DNA of 64,000 nucleotides from Gemmobacter lanyuensis (GTDB taxonomy: Bacteria; Pseudomonadota; Alphaproteobacteria; Rhodobacterales; Rhodobacteraceae). Below the pieces are notes generated by a model, which was given only the letters and a program-made list of their open reading frames with translations, had not been told where the DNA came from and searched no databases. A program made the position numbers and the translations under genes. Below, one piece after another: positions 35,770 to 45,784 of this stretch. How positions within the stretch are numbered: position 1 is the first letter of the stretch; every line of letters begins with the position of its first letter. The stretch spans positions 310,001-374,000 of the forward strand of contig NZ_BMYQ01000002.1 of NCBI RefSeq assembly GCF_014652355.1, read 5' to 3'.

Positions 35770-37179
35770 CTGATCACGCCGAACCCCATTGCCTGGCTTG
35801 CACTGCTTGGCTGGCCGTTTGTCGTGCTGGTGCTCTATCGGCGCCTGCCGCCGGATCGGGCGCTGATCTGGACGATTCTGGGCGCCTATCTGGCCCTGCC
35901 TCCTGTGATTGCGCTGAATTTCCCGGTGATCCCGGACCTGAGCAAGGAAAGCCTGCCGAACCTGATGGCCTTGTCCATGGCCCTGTTCGTGCTGAAGGAT
36001 CGCATCAGCCTGCTGCCCGACAGTCTGGTCGGGCGGGTGCTGATCGCCATTTTCGTGCTGTCGCCTTTTGCCACGGTGCTGACCAATGCCGAACCCGTGG
36101 CCAAGGGACCGGCGCTGATTCAGGGAATGCGGCTTTACGACAGTGTCGCCGCCGTCGCCAATCAGGCGATTGCGGTGCTGCCCTTCTTTCTGGCGCGGCG
36201 CTACCTTGCCACGCCCGAGGCGATGCGGGCCATTCTGGTGGCGCTGGTCGGGGCCGGGCTGGTCTATTCGATCCCGATGCTGATCGAAATGCGCCTCTCG
36301 CCGCAGATGAACGTCTGGATCTATGGCTATTTCCAGCATGATTTCTTTCAGACCATCCGCGCGGGCGGCTATCGGCCGGTGGTCTTTCTGCCCCACGGGC
36401 TTTGGGTGGCGTTCTTCGCCCTCATGGCGGCGCTGAGCGCGCTGATCCTCTTGCGCGCAAGTCCGGTAGAGCGGCGGGCGCGCATGGCGTTGGCGACGCT
36501 CTGGCTCATGCTGCTTCTGGTCTTGTGCAAAAGCATGGGGGTTCTGGTCTATGCGGCGGGTCTGGTGCCGCTGCTGATGCTGGCCCCCCGCCGGGTGCAG
36601 GTCCTGCTGGCGGCGGCCGCGGCGGCGCTGGTGCTGTCCTATCCCTTGTTGCGGGGGGCGCATCTGCTGCCCATGTCGGAGATCACCGCCTTTGCCGAAC
36701 GGTTTTCGCCGGAACGTGCGGGCTCGTTCCAGTTCCGCGTGGATAATGAGGAAAACCTGCTTGCGAGGGCCGAGCTGAAACCCTGGTTCGGTTGGGGCGG
36801 ATATGGACGCAACCTGATCTATGATCCGATCACCGGGGCGGGGCAGTCCATCGCAGATGGGGCCTGGATCATTACGCTGGGGATCTATGGCTGGTTGGGC
36901 TATCTGGCGCAATTCGGTCTGCTGGTGCTGCCGCTGCTGCTGCTGGCGCGGGAAACCCTGCGCCAGAAGGTCGAGGTGTCGCCTTGGGTCGCCGGGGTCA
37001 GCCTGATCCTTGCGGCCAATCTGGTCGATCTTCTGCCCAATGCGACAATCATTCCCTTCACCTGGCTGATGGCCGGGGCCATTTTGGGGCGGGCCGAGGC
37101 GCTGGCCCGTAGCCGCCGCACCGCCCCGGTTGAAGCGCGTCGCGCTGCGCGGGCGCGACCCTCGAAAACGGTGATCTGA
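35770..37179 (+). CDS. O-antigen ligase/polymerase-like (Wzy/WaaL) membrane protein
   Basis: A ~469-residue polytopic protein with around 11 helices and a large periplasmic loop: FQHDFFQTIRAGGYRPVVFLPHGLWVAFF and WFGWGGYGRNLIYDP resemble the O-antigen ligase (PF04932-like) group. It likely polymerises repeat units or ligates the chain. The reading frame opens with CTG ATC ACG CCG AAC directly after AGGAGG, so a CTG start is probable. The frame is open back to 35599, but that part is antiphase to the acyltransferase gene and unlike a membrane protein. Its stop overlaps the next ATG by one base (TGATG). Confidence 0.78.
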   Translation: MITPNPIAWLALLGWPFVVLVLYRRLPPDRALIWTILGAYLALPPVIALNFPVIPDLSKESLPNLMALSMALFVLKDRISLLPDSLVGRVLIAIFVLSPFATVLTNAEPVAKGPALIQGMRLYDSVAAVANQAIAVLPFFLARRYLATPEAMRAILVALVGAGLVYSIPMLIEMRLSPQMNVWIYGYFQHDFFQTIRAGGYRPVVFLPHGLWVAFFALMAALSALILLRASPVERRARMALATLWLMLLLVLCKSMGVLVYAAGLVPLLMLAPRRVQVLLAAAAAALVLSYPLLRGAHLLPMSEITAFAERFSPERAGSFQFRVDNEENLLARAELKPWFGWGGYGRNLIYDPITGAGQSIADGAWIITLGIYGWLGYLAQFGLLVLPLLLLARETLRQKVEVSPWVAGVSLILAANLVDLLPNATIIPFTWLMAGAILGRAEALARSRRTAPVEARRAARARPSKTVI

Positions 37180-38168
37180 TGCGCGTCGATCTGGGCATCT
37201 TCGCGCATGATGAAGGGGCGACCATCGGCCGGATGGTGGCCGGGGTTCTGGCGCAGGACAGGGGCGGGCTTGATCTGCGGGTGTTGGTGCTGGCCAATGG
37301 TTGCACCGATGACACCGCCGCCCGCGCCCGCGCCGCCGGGGCCGAGGTGGCGGATCTGCCCGAGGGCGGGAAAAGCCGCACCTGGAACCGCTTCGTCCAT
37401 GATCTCTCGCGCTCTGATGCCGAGGTGCTGATCTTTGCCGATGCAGATATTGAGCTGCCCACGCCCGACACGCTTTTGCAGCTGGTGGCGCTGTTGCAGG
37501 CGCGCCCGGGGCTGCATGTCGCAAATTCTCGCCCGGTGAAAGATATTGTTGCGCGCCCCGAGGGGCTTGGCCTGCAAGATCGGCTGATCGCCATGGCCGG
37601 GGGCACGCTGGATGATTGGCGCACGGCGATCTGTGGGCAGCTTTACGCCATGCCAGCCGCGCGGGCGAGGGCGCATCACCTTCCCATCGGTCTGCCGGTT
37701 GAGGACGGGTTTCTGCGCGCCATGGTCCTGACCGATGGTCTGACCGCGCCCGAGGATCTGTCGCGTCTGGACGGGGCTGGGGCCTGGCATGTCTATGCCT
37801 CTGAACGCAGCATCGGCGCGCTGATCCGGCATCAGGTGCGGATCGTTATCGGATCGGCCATCAATAGCGCCATTTTCGAAACAATCGTTGCCCTGCCGCC
37901 GGATCAGCGGGTGGGGGTGCTGCGGTCCGCGGCCGAGCAGGAGGGGTGGTTGCCCCACCTGCTGCACCGCCGTTTGCCGCGCTGGCCGCAGGGCTGGGTG
38001 CCGGTGCATTTCCTGCTGAAGCGCAGCCAGAATCTGTTGCGCGACCGCCGCAGATTGTGGGCGCCAAAGGGGCTGATCCTGCTTGTCGCGGGGTTTGGCT
38101 TTGATCTGATTGTTTACCTGCGCGCACAAATCCAGATGGCAAGAGGCACCGGTGCCGGGTATTGGTAG
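37179..38168 (+). CDS. Glycosyltransferase family 2
   Basis: A 329-residue GT2 enzyme: VDLGIFAHDEGATIGRMVAG, VLVLANGCTDDTAARA, LPEGGKSRTWNRFV and the metal-binding FADADIELP. LPVEDGFLRAMVL is the catalytic region, and a C-terminal hydrophobic helix (LILLVAGFGFDLIVYL) gives membrane contact. It is close in pattern to the GT2 at 24662-25489 (NGCTD, GGKxxxxN), so the two may handle similar donors. Translation is coupled to the polymerase-like gene (TGATG). About 215 bases separate it from the PKS. Confidence 0.85.
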   Translation: MRVDLGIFAHDEGATIGRMVAGVLAQDRGGLDLRVLVLANGCTDDTAARARAAGAEVADLPEGGKSRTWNRFVHDLSRSDAEVLIFADADIELPTPDTLLQLVALLQARPGLHVANSRPVKDIVARPEGLGLQDRLIAMAGGTLDDWRTAICGQLYAMPAARARAHHLPIGLPVEDGFLRAMVLTDGLTAPEDLSRLDGAGAWHVYASERSIGALIRHQVRIVIGSAINSAIFETIVALPPDQRVGVLRSAAEQEGWLPHLLHRRLPRWPQGWVPVHFLLKRSQNLLRDRRRLWAPKGLILLVAGFGFDLIVYLRAQIQMARGTGAGYW

Positions 38169-38383
38169 GCCAAAAGTGATGAAAACCCCATCCGTTTAGC
38201 ATGAAATGCGGCGGAATCGTGGCATTGTCCGAAGCTGGGGGATGATCGGTTCCGCCGGTCGCCTCGGGTATCGCCGCGCCGCAGCTTGCGCTAGATTATA
38301 GCTTGGGTGGGGCCAAATTTTTTGGCATTTCGGCGGCAAGGCGCATGGGGCTGCGCCCTGCATCCGGCATGTGGTGAGACGTG
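38169..38383. other. Intergenic region upstream of the PKS
   Basis: 215 bases, the only sizeable gap in the plus-strand run from 34815 to 52100, and thus the best place for a dedicated PKS promoter. An AT-rich patch GATTATAG (38293-38300) and the T-run at 38319-38324 stand out; I could not define a full promoter or terminator. Confidence 0.35.
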
Positions 38384-41300
38384 ATGACCGGTGCGGATTT
38401 CACCCCCGACGGGGTGGCAGAGACAGATATTGCGATTGTCGGCATGGCAGCCCATCTGCCCGGCGCGCCGTCGATTGTTGAATATTGGGAAAACCTGCGA
38501 AACGGGATCGAAAGCATCCGCCACCTGTCGGAAGCCGAGCTGCTGGCCAATGGCGAAAGCCCCGCCCGCCTGCGCCAGCGCAACTATGTGCCCGCCGCCG
38601 CCATTCTGGACCAGTTCGAACATTTCGATGCCGAGTTCTTTGGCTTCAGCCCGAAAGAGGCCGCGATCCTTGATCCGCAGCACCGCCATTTTCTTGAGGT
38701 CGCATGGGAGGCGCTTGAAAACGCAGGCCATGTGCCGGACCGGTTCAAAGGCTCCATCGGGGTTTATGCGGGCTGCGGGATGGGCAGCTATTTCTATTTC
38801 AACCTGTGTTCCAACCGCGATCTGGTGGATGGCACGGGGATGTTCCTGCTGCGCCATACCGGGAACGACAAGGATTTCCTCTCGACCCGGGTCAGCCATG
38901 TCTTTGACCTTCGGGGGCCGTCGATCAATATCCAGACCGCCTGTTCCACCAGCCTTGTGGCGGTGCATTATGCGACGCAGGCCCTGCTGAACGGCGAATG
39001 TGACATGGCGCTGGCCGGGGGCGTGACCATCGAATTGCCCCATGGCCGCGGCTACCTGTTCCAGGAGGGTGAGATCCTTTCCCCCGACGGGCATTGCCAC
39101 GCCTTCGACCATCGCGCGCAAGGGACGGTCTTCGGGTCGGGGGCGGGCTGTGTGGTGCTGCGCCGTGCGGTCGATGCACTGCGCGACGGGGATCACATCT
39201 GGGCGATCCTCAAGGGCAGCGCGGTCAACAATGACGGGGCGGCCAAGGCCGGCTATCTGGCGCCCTCGGTCGAGGGGCAGGCCGCCTGCATCGCTGAGGC
39301 GCAGGCCATCGCCCGGATTTCCGCCGATACGGTGGATTATGTCGAATGTCATGGCACTGGCACCTATCTGGGCGACCCGATTGAGGTGGCGGCCCTGACG
39401 CAGGGCTTTGCCCAATCGGCCCAGACGGTCGGCACCTGCCGCATAGGCAGCGTGAAGACCAATATCGGCCATCTGGATACCGCGGCGGGGGTGGCGAGCC
39501 TCATCAAGGTCGCCCTTGCCCTGCATCATCGGCAGATCCCGCCGACCCTCGGGTATGAGGCCCCAAACCCCGCGATTGATTTCGAAACCTCGCCCTTCCG
39601 GGTGAATGACCGGCTGACCGACTGGCCCGCGGGCGCCCATCCGCGTCGGGCGGGGGTCAACAGTCTGGGCGTGGGCGGCACCAATGCCCATGCCGTGGTG
39701 CAAGAGGCCCCGGCCCGCGCGCCGTCCGACGACAGCATGTGGCCCTTCCAGCCCATCGTCGTGTCTGCCCGGTCCAAGGCTGCGCTGGATGCGGCCTGCG
39801 GGCGGCTTGCAGCACATCTGCGCGCGCATCCCGAACAGCCGCTGGCCGATGTCGCCTTCACCCTGAAAGAGGGGCGGCGCGCCTTTGAAAAGCGCCGGGT
39901 GCTGGTGGCGGAAAGCCATGCCCAGGCTGCTGACCTGCTGGAAGGCAAAGACCCCCGCCGTATCTTCAGCCATGACCATCTGGGTGACGACCCCGAGGTC
40001 GTGTTCATGTTCCCCGGTGGCGGCGCGCAATATGCCGGCATGGCCCGCGACCTTTATGAAACCGAGCCTGAATTCCGCGATTGGATGGACCGTGGCCTTG
40101 CCGTGCTGCAACCGCGGCTGGATTACGATCTCCGCGCGCTCTGGCTGCCTGAGGTCGATGCGATGGCCGCGGCGAATGAGCGGCTCAAGCGCCCCTCGGT
40201 CCAGCTGCCGCTGATCATGATCACCGAATATGCGCTGGCCAAGCTTTACGAAAGCTGGGGCGTCAGCCCTGCCGCGCTGATCGGGCACAGCATGGGGGAG
40301 AACACCGCCGCCTGTCTGGCGGGGGTGATGTCGTTTGAGGATTGCATCGGCCTTGTCCACCTGCGCGGGCAGCTGTTCGACACCGTGCCGCCGGGGGGGA
40401 TGCTCTCGGTCCCGATGGAGGAGGCCGAGCTGCGCCCGCTGCTGACCGGCGATCTGGATATGGCCAGCGTGAATGCGCCGGGCCTTTGCGTGATTTCCGG
40501 CCCGGATGCGGCGCTGGCCGATCTGGCGGCACGGCTGGCCGCCGCGGGTGTCGAAACCCAGCGCATCGCCATCGACATCGCCGCACATAGTCGCATGCTG
40601 GACCCGATCCTTTCGCGGTTTGAGGCTTATCTGCGGTCCATCCCGCTGCAGGCGCCGCGCCTGCCGGTGATTTCCAACCGCACGGGCCTGCCGCTGACAG
40701 CGGAACAGGCGACCAGCCCGGAATACTGGGTGCAGCATCTGCGGAATACGGTTCTGTTCCAGCCCGGCATGGCGCATCTCATGTCCACCCCCGGGCGGGT
40801 CTATATGGAGATGGGGCCGGGCCGGGCGCTGTCGTCGCTGGCGCAGGCGAATGGTGTGGCGGCAGGGCAGGTGATCCCGGCGTTGCGGCATCCGGAACAG
40901 GCGATCCCCGATGACCAATGGCATATGGCCAGCCTGCTGCGTCTTTGGGCCTGCGGCGTGGCGGTGGATTGGGAGCCGATCTGGGGGGGCGCCCGCCGCT
41001 GCAAGTTGCCGCTGCCGGGCTATGCCTTCCAGCGTAAACCCTATTTCATCGCTCCCGCGCAGCCCGCGCTGGTCGAGGCTGATCCCCTTCCGATGAAGCT
41101 GCCCGATCCGGCCGATTGGGGCTGGACCCCGGCCTGGCGCGCCAAGGCGGTGGTTGAAGAGGATGAGGCCGCGCCCCGGACCTGGCTCGTCTTTGTCGAT
41201 GATACCGGGCTGGGGGATCGTGTGCTGGCGCGGTTGCAGGCGGCGGGGCATCAGGTGGTGCCGGTGCGCCCCGGTGATGCCTTTGCCCGCGATGGCAAGG

Positions 41301-44300
41301 GGGGCTATGTCCTCAACCCCGAACGGGGGCGCGACGGCTATGAGGCGCTGCTGCGCGACCTTTCGGCCCATGGTCGTGTGCCGGATCGCATCGCGCATCT
41401 GTGGTTGGTTACCGCCGAGGAACGCTTCCGCCCGGGATCAAGCTTCCTGCACCGCAATTTGGAACAGGGCTTTCAGGCGCTGCTGTCGCTGGCGCAGGCG
41501 ATTGCGGGCGAAGACCTGCCCCGCCCGCTGCACCTGACCGTGCTGACGACAGGCGCCGCGCAGCACAAGGACGAAGGGCTTCCCTATCCGGAAAAGGCGA
41601 CCATCGCCGGGCCGGTGCGGGTGATCCCGCGCGAATTGCCGGGTGTGACCTGCGCCACGCTGGATGTGGTATTGCCTGCCACGGCGCGGGGGTGGCGCGC
41701 GCGTCCCGATCCTGCCGCGCTGGACCATCTGGCCGATCAGGTAGCCGAGGATCTGCTGGGCGCGCCCGGCAATCACATGGCACTGCTGCGGGGAGAGCGG
41801 CGCTATGAACGCGGGCTGAAAAAACTGGCCCTGCCGCTCGCCGCCCTCGATCTGCCGCAGGGGGCGGCGGTGATGATCACCGGTGGGTTCGGCGGTATCG
41901 GTCTGACGCTGGCGGAACGTCTGGCGGCGGAGTGCAAGGCGCGCATCCTGCTGGTGGCCCGGCGCGATCTGCCACCGCGTGAGGCCTGGGCTGCGCATCT
42001 GGCCCGCTTCGGTCAGGCCGAGGCGGTGTCGCGCCGGATTCTTGCCGTGCAGCGGCTGGAAAGCCTCGGCGCGCAGGTCATGGTCGCGCAGGCCGATGTC
42101 TGCAACGCCGAAGAGATGCGCGCCGCCGTGGCCTCGGCCACAGCGGCCTTCGGGCCGCTGCGCGTGGTGATCCATGCCGCCGGGGTGGTGGATGATGGCC
42201 CGCTGCTGACCAAGACGCCCGCCGCGGTGGAACAGGTGATGGCGCCCAAGCTTTTGGGGACACAGGTTCTCGACCAGCTTTTCCCCGATGGCAGCCTTGA
42301 CCTGCTGGTCCTTTTTGCCTCGTCCTCGACCGTGACAGGCCCGGCGGGGCAGGTCGATTATGTGGCGGCGAATGAATATCTGAACGCCTATGCCCAATCC
42401 CGTCAGGGTGGAAAAACCCGCGTTCTGGCGCTGAACTGGGGCATCTGGGCCGATGTCGGCATGGCGGCCGAGGCGATGGCCGACCGCAGCCCCGGCACCC
42501 CCGACCCGGCGCCCGTGCAGCACCGCCCGCTGCTGGACGCCGTCTGGCAGGATCGGAGCGGCACCCGCATCTTCACCACCGAACTGACGACGGACCGTTG
42601 GATCCTTGATGGCCACCGCACCCGCGCCGGGCAGGCGCTGATCCCCGGCACCGGCTATCTGGAACTGGCCGCCGAAGCGGCCGCCGAGGCAGGCCTGCCC
42701 GCGTTTGAGCTGCGCGATCTGACCTTCCTACGTGCGCTTGAGGTGCCGGATGGCGCCCGCCGCAGCCTGCGCCTGAAGCTTGATCCCACCAATGAGGGCT
42801 ATGGGTTCGAGGTCCGGTCGAGCCATGACTGGAAGGGGCGTATCGGGTTTGCCCTGAACGCGCAGGCGCGGCTCTTGCCGCTGCGCGCGGCACCGGGGCA
42901 GATCGACCCTGCTGCCATCGCCGCGCGCTGTGGTGCTGTCACGGAAGACCCGCGCGGTCTGCGGTCACCGCAGGAGGATCACCTTACCTTTGGCCCACGC
43001 TGGCGGGTGCTGCACCGCATGGCGCTGGGCGCCGGGGAGGGGCTGGCCACGCTGACCCTGCCGCTGGCCGCTCAGGTGGACCTGAAAGAGGGGTGGCTGA
43101 TGCACCCCGCGCTGATGGATCTGGCGACGGGCTGGGCCATGGGGCTGATCGCGGGCTATCGGCCCGATCACCTTTGGGTGCCGGTGTCCTATGGCCGGGT
43201 GCGGGTCTGGGGGCCGATCCCGGCGCGCATCCTCAGCTGGGTCCGCAATGCTGCCCCCAATGCGGCGGCGGGGCCGGTGGCGGTTTTCGACGTGACGCTG
43301 GCGGATGACACGGGCCGCGTTCTGGCCGAGATTTCGGGCTTTACCATCCGCAAGCTGGAAGGTGGCCTTGCCCCCGCCCCGCTGGCTGAACGCGATCTCG
43401 AATTCGACACCCCCGACCCGGCCAAGCCCCCTTCGCCGCAAGAGGAACGGCTGCTTCACAACCTGTCGCAGGGGATCTCTGCTGCTGAAGGGGCGGATGC
43501 CTTTGCCCGCGCGCTTGCGGCGGGTGGGGCGCAGATCGTTGTCTCCTCGCTTGATCTGCCGACTTTGGTGCGACAGGCCGAGCGGGTTGAAGCCCCGCGG
43601 GCCGAGGGCCAAAGCTTTGCCCGCCCGGATCTTGAGAGCGATTATGTCGAACCCCGCACGCTGGTCGAACGCACGCTGGTCGGGTTTTGGCAGGATCTGC
43701 TGGGCGTCGGGCAGGTGGGGGTCGAGGATGATTTCTTCGCCCTCGGCGGCCATTCGCTGATTGCCGTGCGGCTCTTTGCCATGGTGAAAAAGGCCTTCCG
43801 GGTGGATTTCCCGATTTCCATCCTGTTCGAGGCGCCCACCATCGCCGCCTGCGCCCAGCTGATCGAAAATCGCATTGGCCCGCAAGAGGCGGAAGAAGAC
43901 CGCCCCGAACCCGCCATGCGACGGCAGTTCACCCATCTGGTGCCGATGCACGAAGGCAGTGGCGGCGCGGGGACGCCGTTCTTCCTGGTGGCGGGGATGT
44001 TCGGCAATGTGCTGAACCTGCGGCATCTGGCGCAGATCCTGGGCCGGGATCGGCCCTTCTACGGCTTGCAGGCGCGGGGGCTGTTTGGCGATGCCCCGCC
44101 CCACACCACCCTGCCCGAGGCCGCGCGCGACTACATCGCCGAGCTGCGTCAGGTGCAGCCGCATGGCCCCTATCTGCTCGGCGGTTTTTCGGGCGGTGGC
44201 CTGACCGCCTGGGAAATGGCGCGCCAGCTGGAAGAAGCGGGCGAGGTTGTGGCGGCTCTGGTCCTGCTGGACACGCCGCTGCCGATGCGCCCGGCGCTGT

Positions 44301-44770
44301 CGCGCGTCGACAAGGCCCTGATCAAGCTTGCGGAACTGCGTGAAAAGGGGCCGCGCTATCTGATCGACTGGGCCAAGGCCCGCTATGCCTGGGAACGCGA
44401 AAAACGCCGCCCCAAGGCGCCGACCGACGCGCTGCACCAGTTCCACAATGCCGAGATCGAAGCCGCCTTCCGCGCGGCCCTGCCGGTTTATGATCTGCAA
44501 CCGCGGCAGGGCGTCACGGCGCTTTATCGCCCGCCGCTGGATCGCAAATGGCAGGTTTCGGGTGGCAACTGGGTCAGCACGGCCAAGGAATATGTCTTTG
44601 CCGACAATGACCTGACACGCTTTGCCCCGCGCCTTACGGTGCATGAGGTTCCGGGCGACCATGACAGCATGGTCCTTGATCCGCATGTGCGGGTGCTTGC
44701 GGCGCGTCTGCGTGAGCTCTTTGCCGCGGCCGAACCCCGTGTGGCGGATCTGCAAGAGGCGGCCGAGTGA
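38384..44770 (+). CDS. Type I polyketide synthase, KS-AT-KR-DH-ACP-TE
   Basis: A 2128-residue single-module PKS with all catalytic residues visible. KS (about 12-440): Cys187 in QTACSTSLV, His323 in ECHGTGT, His363 in TNIGHLD. AT (about 545-850): Ser636 in GHSMGE, with IAAH around His735 where specificity motifs lie, so the extender is uncertain (malonyl likely). KR: structural half ~870-1150, then GGFGGIGL at 1167, Tyr1326. DH: His1411 (H-x3-G-x4-P) and Asp1579 in HPALMD. ACP Ser1791 in LGGHSL. TE: Ser1936 in GFSGGG, His2093. No ER or methyltransferase: an unsaturated chain, possibly made iteratively. DH after KR is not the usual order. ATG 38384 preferred to GTG 38381. Confidence 0.93.
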   Translation: MTGADFTPDGVAETDIAIVGMAAHLPGAPSIVEYWENLRNGIESIRHLSEAELLANGESPARLRQRNYVPAAAILDQFEHFDAEFFGFSPKEAAILDPQHRHFLEVAWEALENAGHVPDRFKGSIGVYAGCGMGSYFYFNLCSNRDLVDGTGMFLLRHTGNDKDFLSTRVSHVFDLRGPSINIQTACSTSLVAVHYATQALLNGECDMALAGGVTIELPHGRGYLFQEGEILSPDGHCHAFDHRAQGTVFGSGAGCVVLRRAVDALRDGDHIWAILKGSAVNNDGAAKAGYLAPSVEGQAACIAEAQAIARISADTVDYVECHGTGTYLGDPIEVAALTQGFAQSAQTVGTCRIGSVKTNIGHLDTAAGVASLIKVALALHHRQIPPTLGYEAPNPAIDFETSPFRVNDRLTDWPAGAHPRRAGVNSLGVGGTNAHAVVQEAPARAPSDDSMWPFQPIVVSARSKAALDAACGRLAAHLRAHPEQPLADVAFTLKEGRRAFEKRRVLVAESHAQAADLLEGKDPRRIFSHDHLGDDPEVVFMFPGGGAQYAGMARDLYETEPEFRDWMDRGLAVLQPRLDYDLRALWLPEVDAMAAANERLKRPSVQLPLIMITEYALAKLYESWGVSPAALIGHSMGENTAACLAGVMSFEDCIGLVHLRGQLFDTVPPGGMLSVPMEEAELRPLLTGDLDMASVNAPGLCVISGPDAALADLAARLAAAGVETQRIAIDIAAHSRMLDPILSRFEAYLRSIPLQAPRLPVISNRTGLPLTAEQATSPEYWVQHLRNTVLFQPGMAHLMSTPGRVYMEMGPGRALSSLAQANGVAAGQVIPALRHPEQAIPDDQWHMASLLRLWACGVAVDWEPIWGGARRCKLPLPGYAFQRKPYFIAPAQPALVEADPLPMKLPDPADWGWTPAWRAKAVVEEDEAAPRTWLVFVDDTGLGDRVLARLQAAGHQVVPVRPGDAFARDGKGGYVLNPERGRDGYEALLRDLSAHGRVPDRIAHLWLVTAEERFRPGSSFLHRNLEQGFQALLSLAQAIAGEDLPRPLHLTVLTTGAAQHKDEGLPYPEKATIAGPVRVIPRELPGVTCATLDVVLPATARGWRARPDPAALDHLADQVAEDLLGAPGNHMALLRGERRYERGLKKLALPLAALDLPQGAAVMITGGFGGIGLTLAERLAAECKARILLVARRDLPPREAWAAHLARFGQAEAVSRRILAVQRLESLGAQVMVAQADVCNAEEMRAAVASATAAFGPLRVVIHAAGVVDDGPLLTKTPAAVEQVMAPKLLGTQVLDQLFPDGSLDLLVLFASSSTVTGPAGQVDYVAANEYLNAYAQSRQGGKTRVLALNWGIWADVGMAAEAMADRSPGTPDPAPVQHRPLLDAVWQDRSGTRIFTTELTTDRWILDGHRTRAGQALIPGTGYLELAAEAAAEAGLPAFELRDLTFLRALEVPDGARRSLRLKLDPTNEGYGFEVRSSHDWKGRIGFALNAQARLLPLRAAPGQIDPAAIAARCGAVTEDPRGLRSPQEDHLTFGPRWRVLHRMALGAGEGLATLTLPLAAQVDLKEGWLMHPALMDLATGWAMGLIAGYRPDHLWVPVSYGRVRVWGPIPARILSWVRNAAPNAAAGPVAVFDVTLADDTGRVLAEISGFTIRKLEGGLAPAPLAERDLEFDTPDPAKPPSPQEERLLHNLSQGISAAEGADAFARALAAGGAQIVVSSLDLPTLVRQAERVEAPRAEGQSFARPDLESDYVEPRTLVERTLVGFWQDLLGVGQVGVEDDFFALGGHSLIAVRLFAMVKKAFRVDFPISILFEAPTIAACAQLIENRIGPQEAEEDRPEPAMRRQFTHLVPMHEGSGGAGTPFFLVAGMFGNVLNLRHLAQILGRDRPFYGLQARGLFGDAPPHTTLPEAARDYIAELRQVQPHGPYLLGGFSGGGLTAWEMARQLEEAGEVVAALVLLDTPLPMRPALSRVDKALIKLAELREKGPRYLIDWAKARYAWEREKRRPKAPTDALHQFHNAEIEAAFRAALPVYDLQPRQGVTALYRPPLDRKWQVSGGNWVSTAKEYVFADNDLTRFAPRLTVHEVPGDHDSMVLDPHVRVLAARLRELFAAAEPRVADLQEAAE

Positions 44771-45750
44771 TGCCCACGGTCCTGACGGTGATCCTCAACT
44801 GGCGCACCCCCGACATGACCCTGCAAGCCGCCGAGGCAGCCCTGCGGGCGATGGAGGGGGTCGAAGGCGCGATCACCATCGTCGACAATGATTCCGGCGA
44901 CGGGTCCTATGAGACGATGCTGGCCGAGGTTGCCGCGCGCGGCTGGGACAGGGGCGCCGTGCCGGTGCGGGTGCTGCAATCGGGGTGGAACGGTGGCTTT
45001 GGCGCCGGGAATAACTACGGTATCCGCGCGGGGCTGCCGGGCGGGCAGCGGCCCGATTTTGTCTATATCCTGAATTCCGACGCCTTCCCCGCGCCCGATG
45101 CCATCCGCGCGCTGCGGGATCACCTGATCGCCCATCCTGCAACCGGCTTCGCGGGCAGTTTCATCCATGGCGATGACGGGGCGCCGCATCAGACGGCCTT
45201 CACCTTCCCCTCGGTCTGGTCCGAGCTTGAGGGCGCGGCCCGGCTTGGCCCGATCTCGCGCCTGTTGCGGCGGCATGTCGTGGCGCGCCCGGTGCCTGCG
45301 GCAACCTGCCGGGTCGATTGGCTGGCCGGGGCAAGCCTGATGATGCGGCAGGATGTGCTGGACCGGATCGGCCTGTTTGACGAAACCTTCTTTCTGTATT
45401 TCGAGGAAACCGACCTCTGCCTGCGCGCGGCGCGGGCGGGGTGGCCCACCGATTACGTCCCCGCCTCGCGCGTGATGCATATCGGCTCGGTTTCGACCGG
45501 GATGGGGCGCTGGACGCGCATCCCGAAATTCTGGCTGGACAGCCGCCGCCACTATTTCACCAAGAACCATGGCCGCATTGGCGCGCATCTGGCGACGCTG
45601 GCGCATGTGTCGGGGGGCGCGCTGTGGCGGCTGCGGCTTTTGGTGCAACGGAAAGAGCGGGGCGATCCGCCGCATTTCCTGCGTGATCTGATCCGGCATC
45701 ATCTGCGGGGGGCTGGTGCCTGCAAGACCAAGGCCCGCCCTGCGGAATAG
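44770..45750 (+). CDS. Glycosyltransferase family 2 (WbbL/rhamnosyltransferase-like)
   Basis: A 326-residue GT2 enzyme: TVILNWRTPDMTLQAAEAAL, ITIVDNDSGDGS, GWNGGFGAGNNYGIRAG and the metal site YILNSDAFP, then FDETFFLYFEETDLCLRAARAGW, the hallmark of rhamnosyltransferases such as WbbL. The ATG overlaps the PKS stop by one base, and the NRPS starts 34 bases after its stop. A glycosyltransferase translationally coupled between PKS and NRPS suggests that the PKS/NRPS product, or a lipid-linked acceptor, is glycosylated. Confidence 0.87.
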   Translation: MPTVLTVILNWRTPDMTLQAAEAALRAMEGVEGAITIVDNDSGDGSYETMLAEVAARGWDRGAVPVRVLQSGWNGGFGAGNNYGIRAGLPGGQRPDFVYILNSDAFPAPDAIRALRDHLIAHPATGFAGSFIHGDDGAPHQTAFTFPSVWSELEGAARLGPISRLLRRHVVARPVPAATCRVDWLAGASLMMRQDVLDRIGLFDETFFLYFEETDLCLRAARAGWPTDYVPASRVMHIGSVSTGMGRWTRIPKFWLDSRRHYFTKNHGRIGAHLATLAHVSGGALWRLRLLVQRKERGDPPHFLRDLIRHHLRGAGACKTKARPAE

Positions 45751-45784
45751 CGGTATGGCCGCCATCGGGCGGAAGGAGTGTGTG

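Noticed and set aside
38291-41398. Very long antisense reading frame (over 1000 codons) opposite the PKS
   Set aside because: Its protein is rich in His, Arg, Gln and Pro with no recognisable domain, while the plus strand encodes a complete PKS with all motifs; GC-rich third positions keep the antisense frame open. The same applies to 47459-50782 opposite the NRPS and 11514-13982 opposite ftsK.
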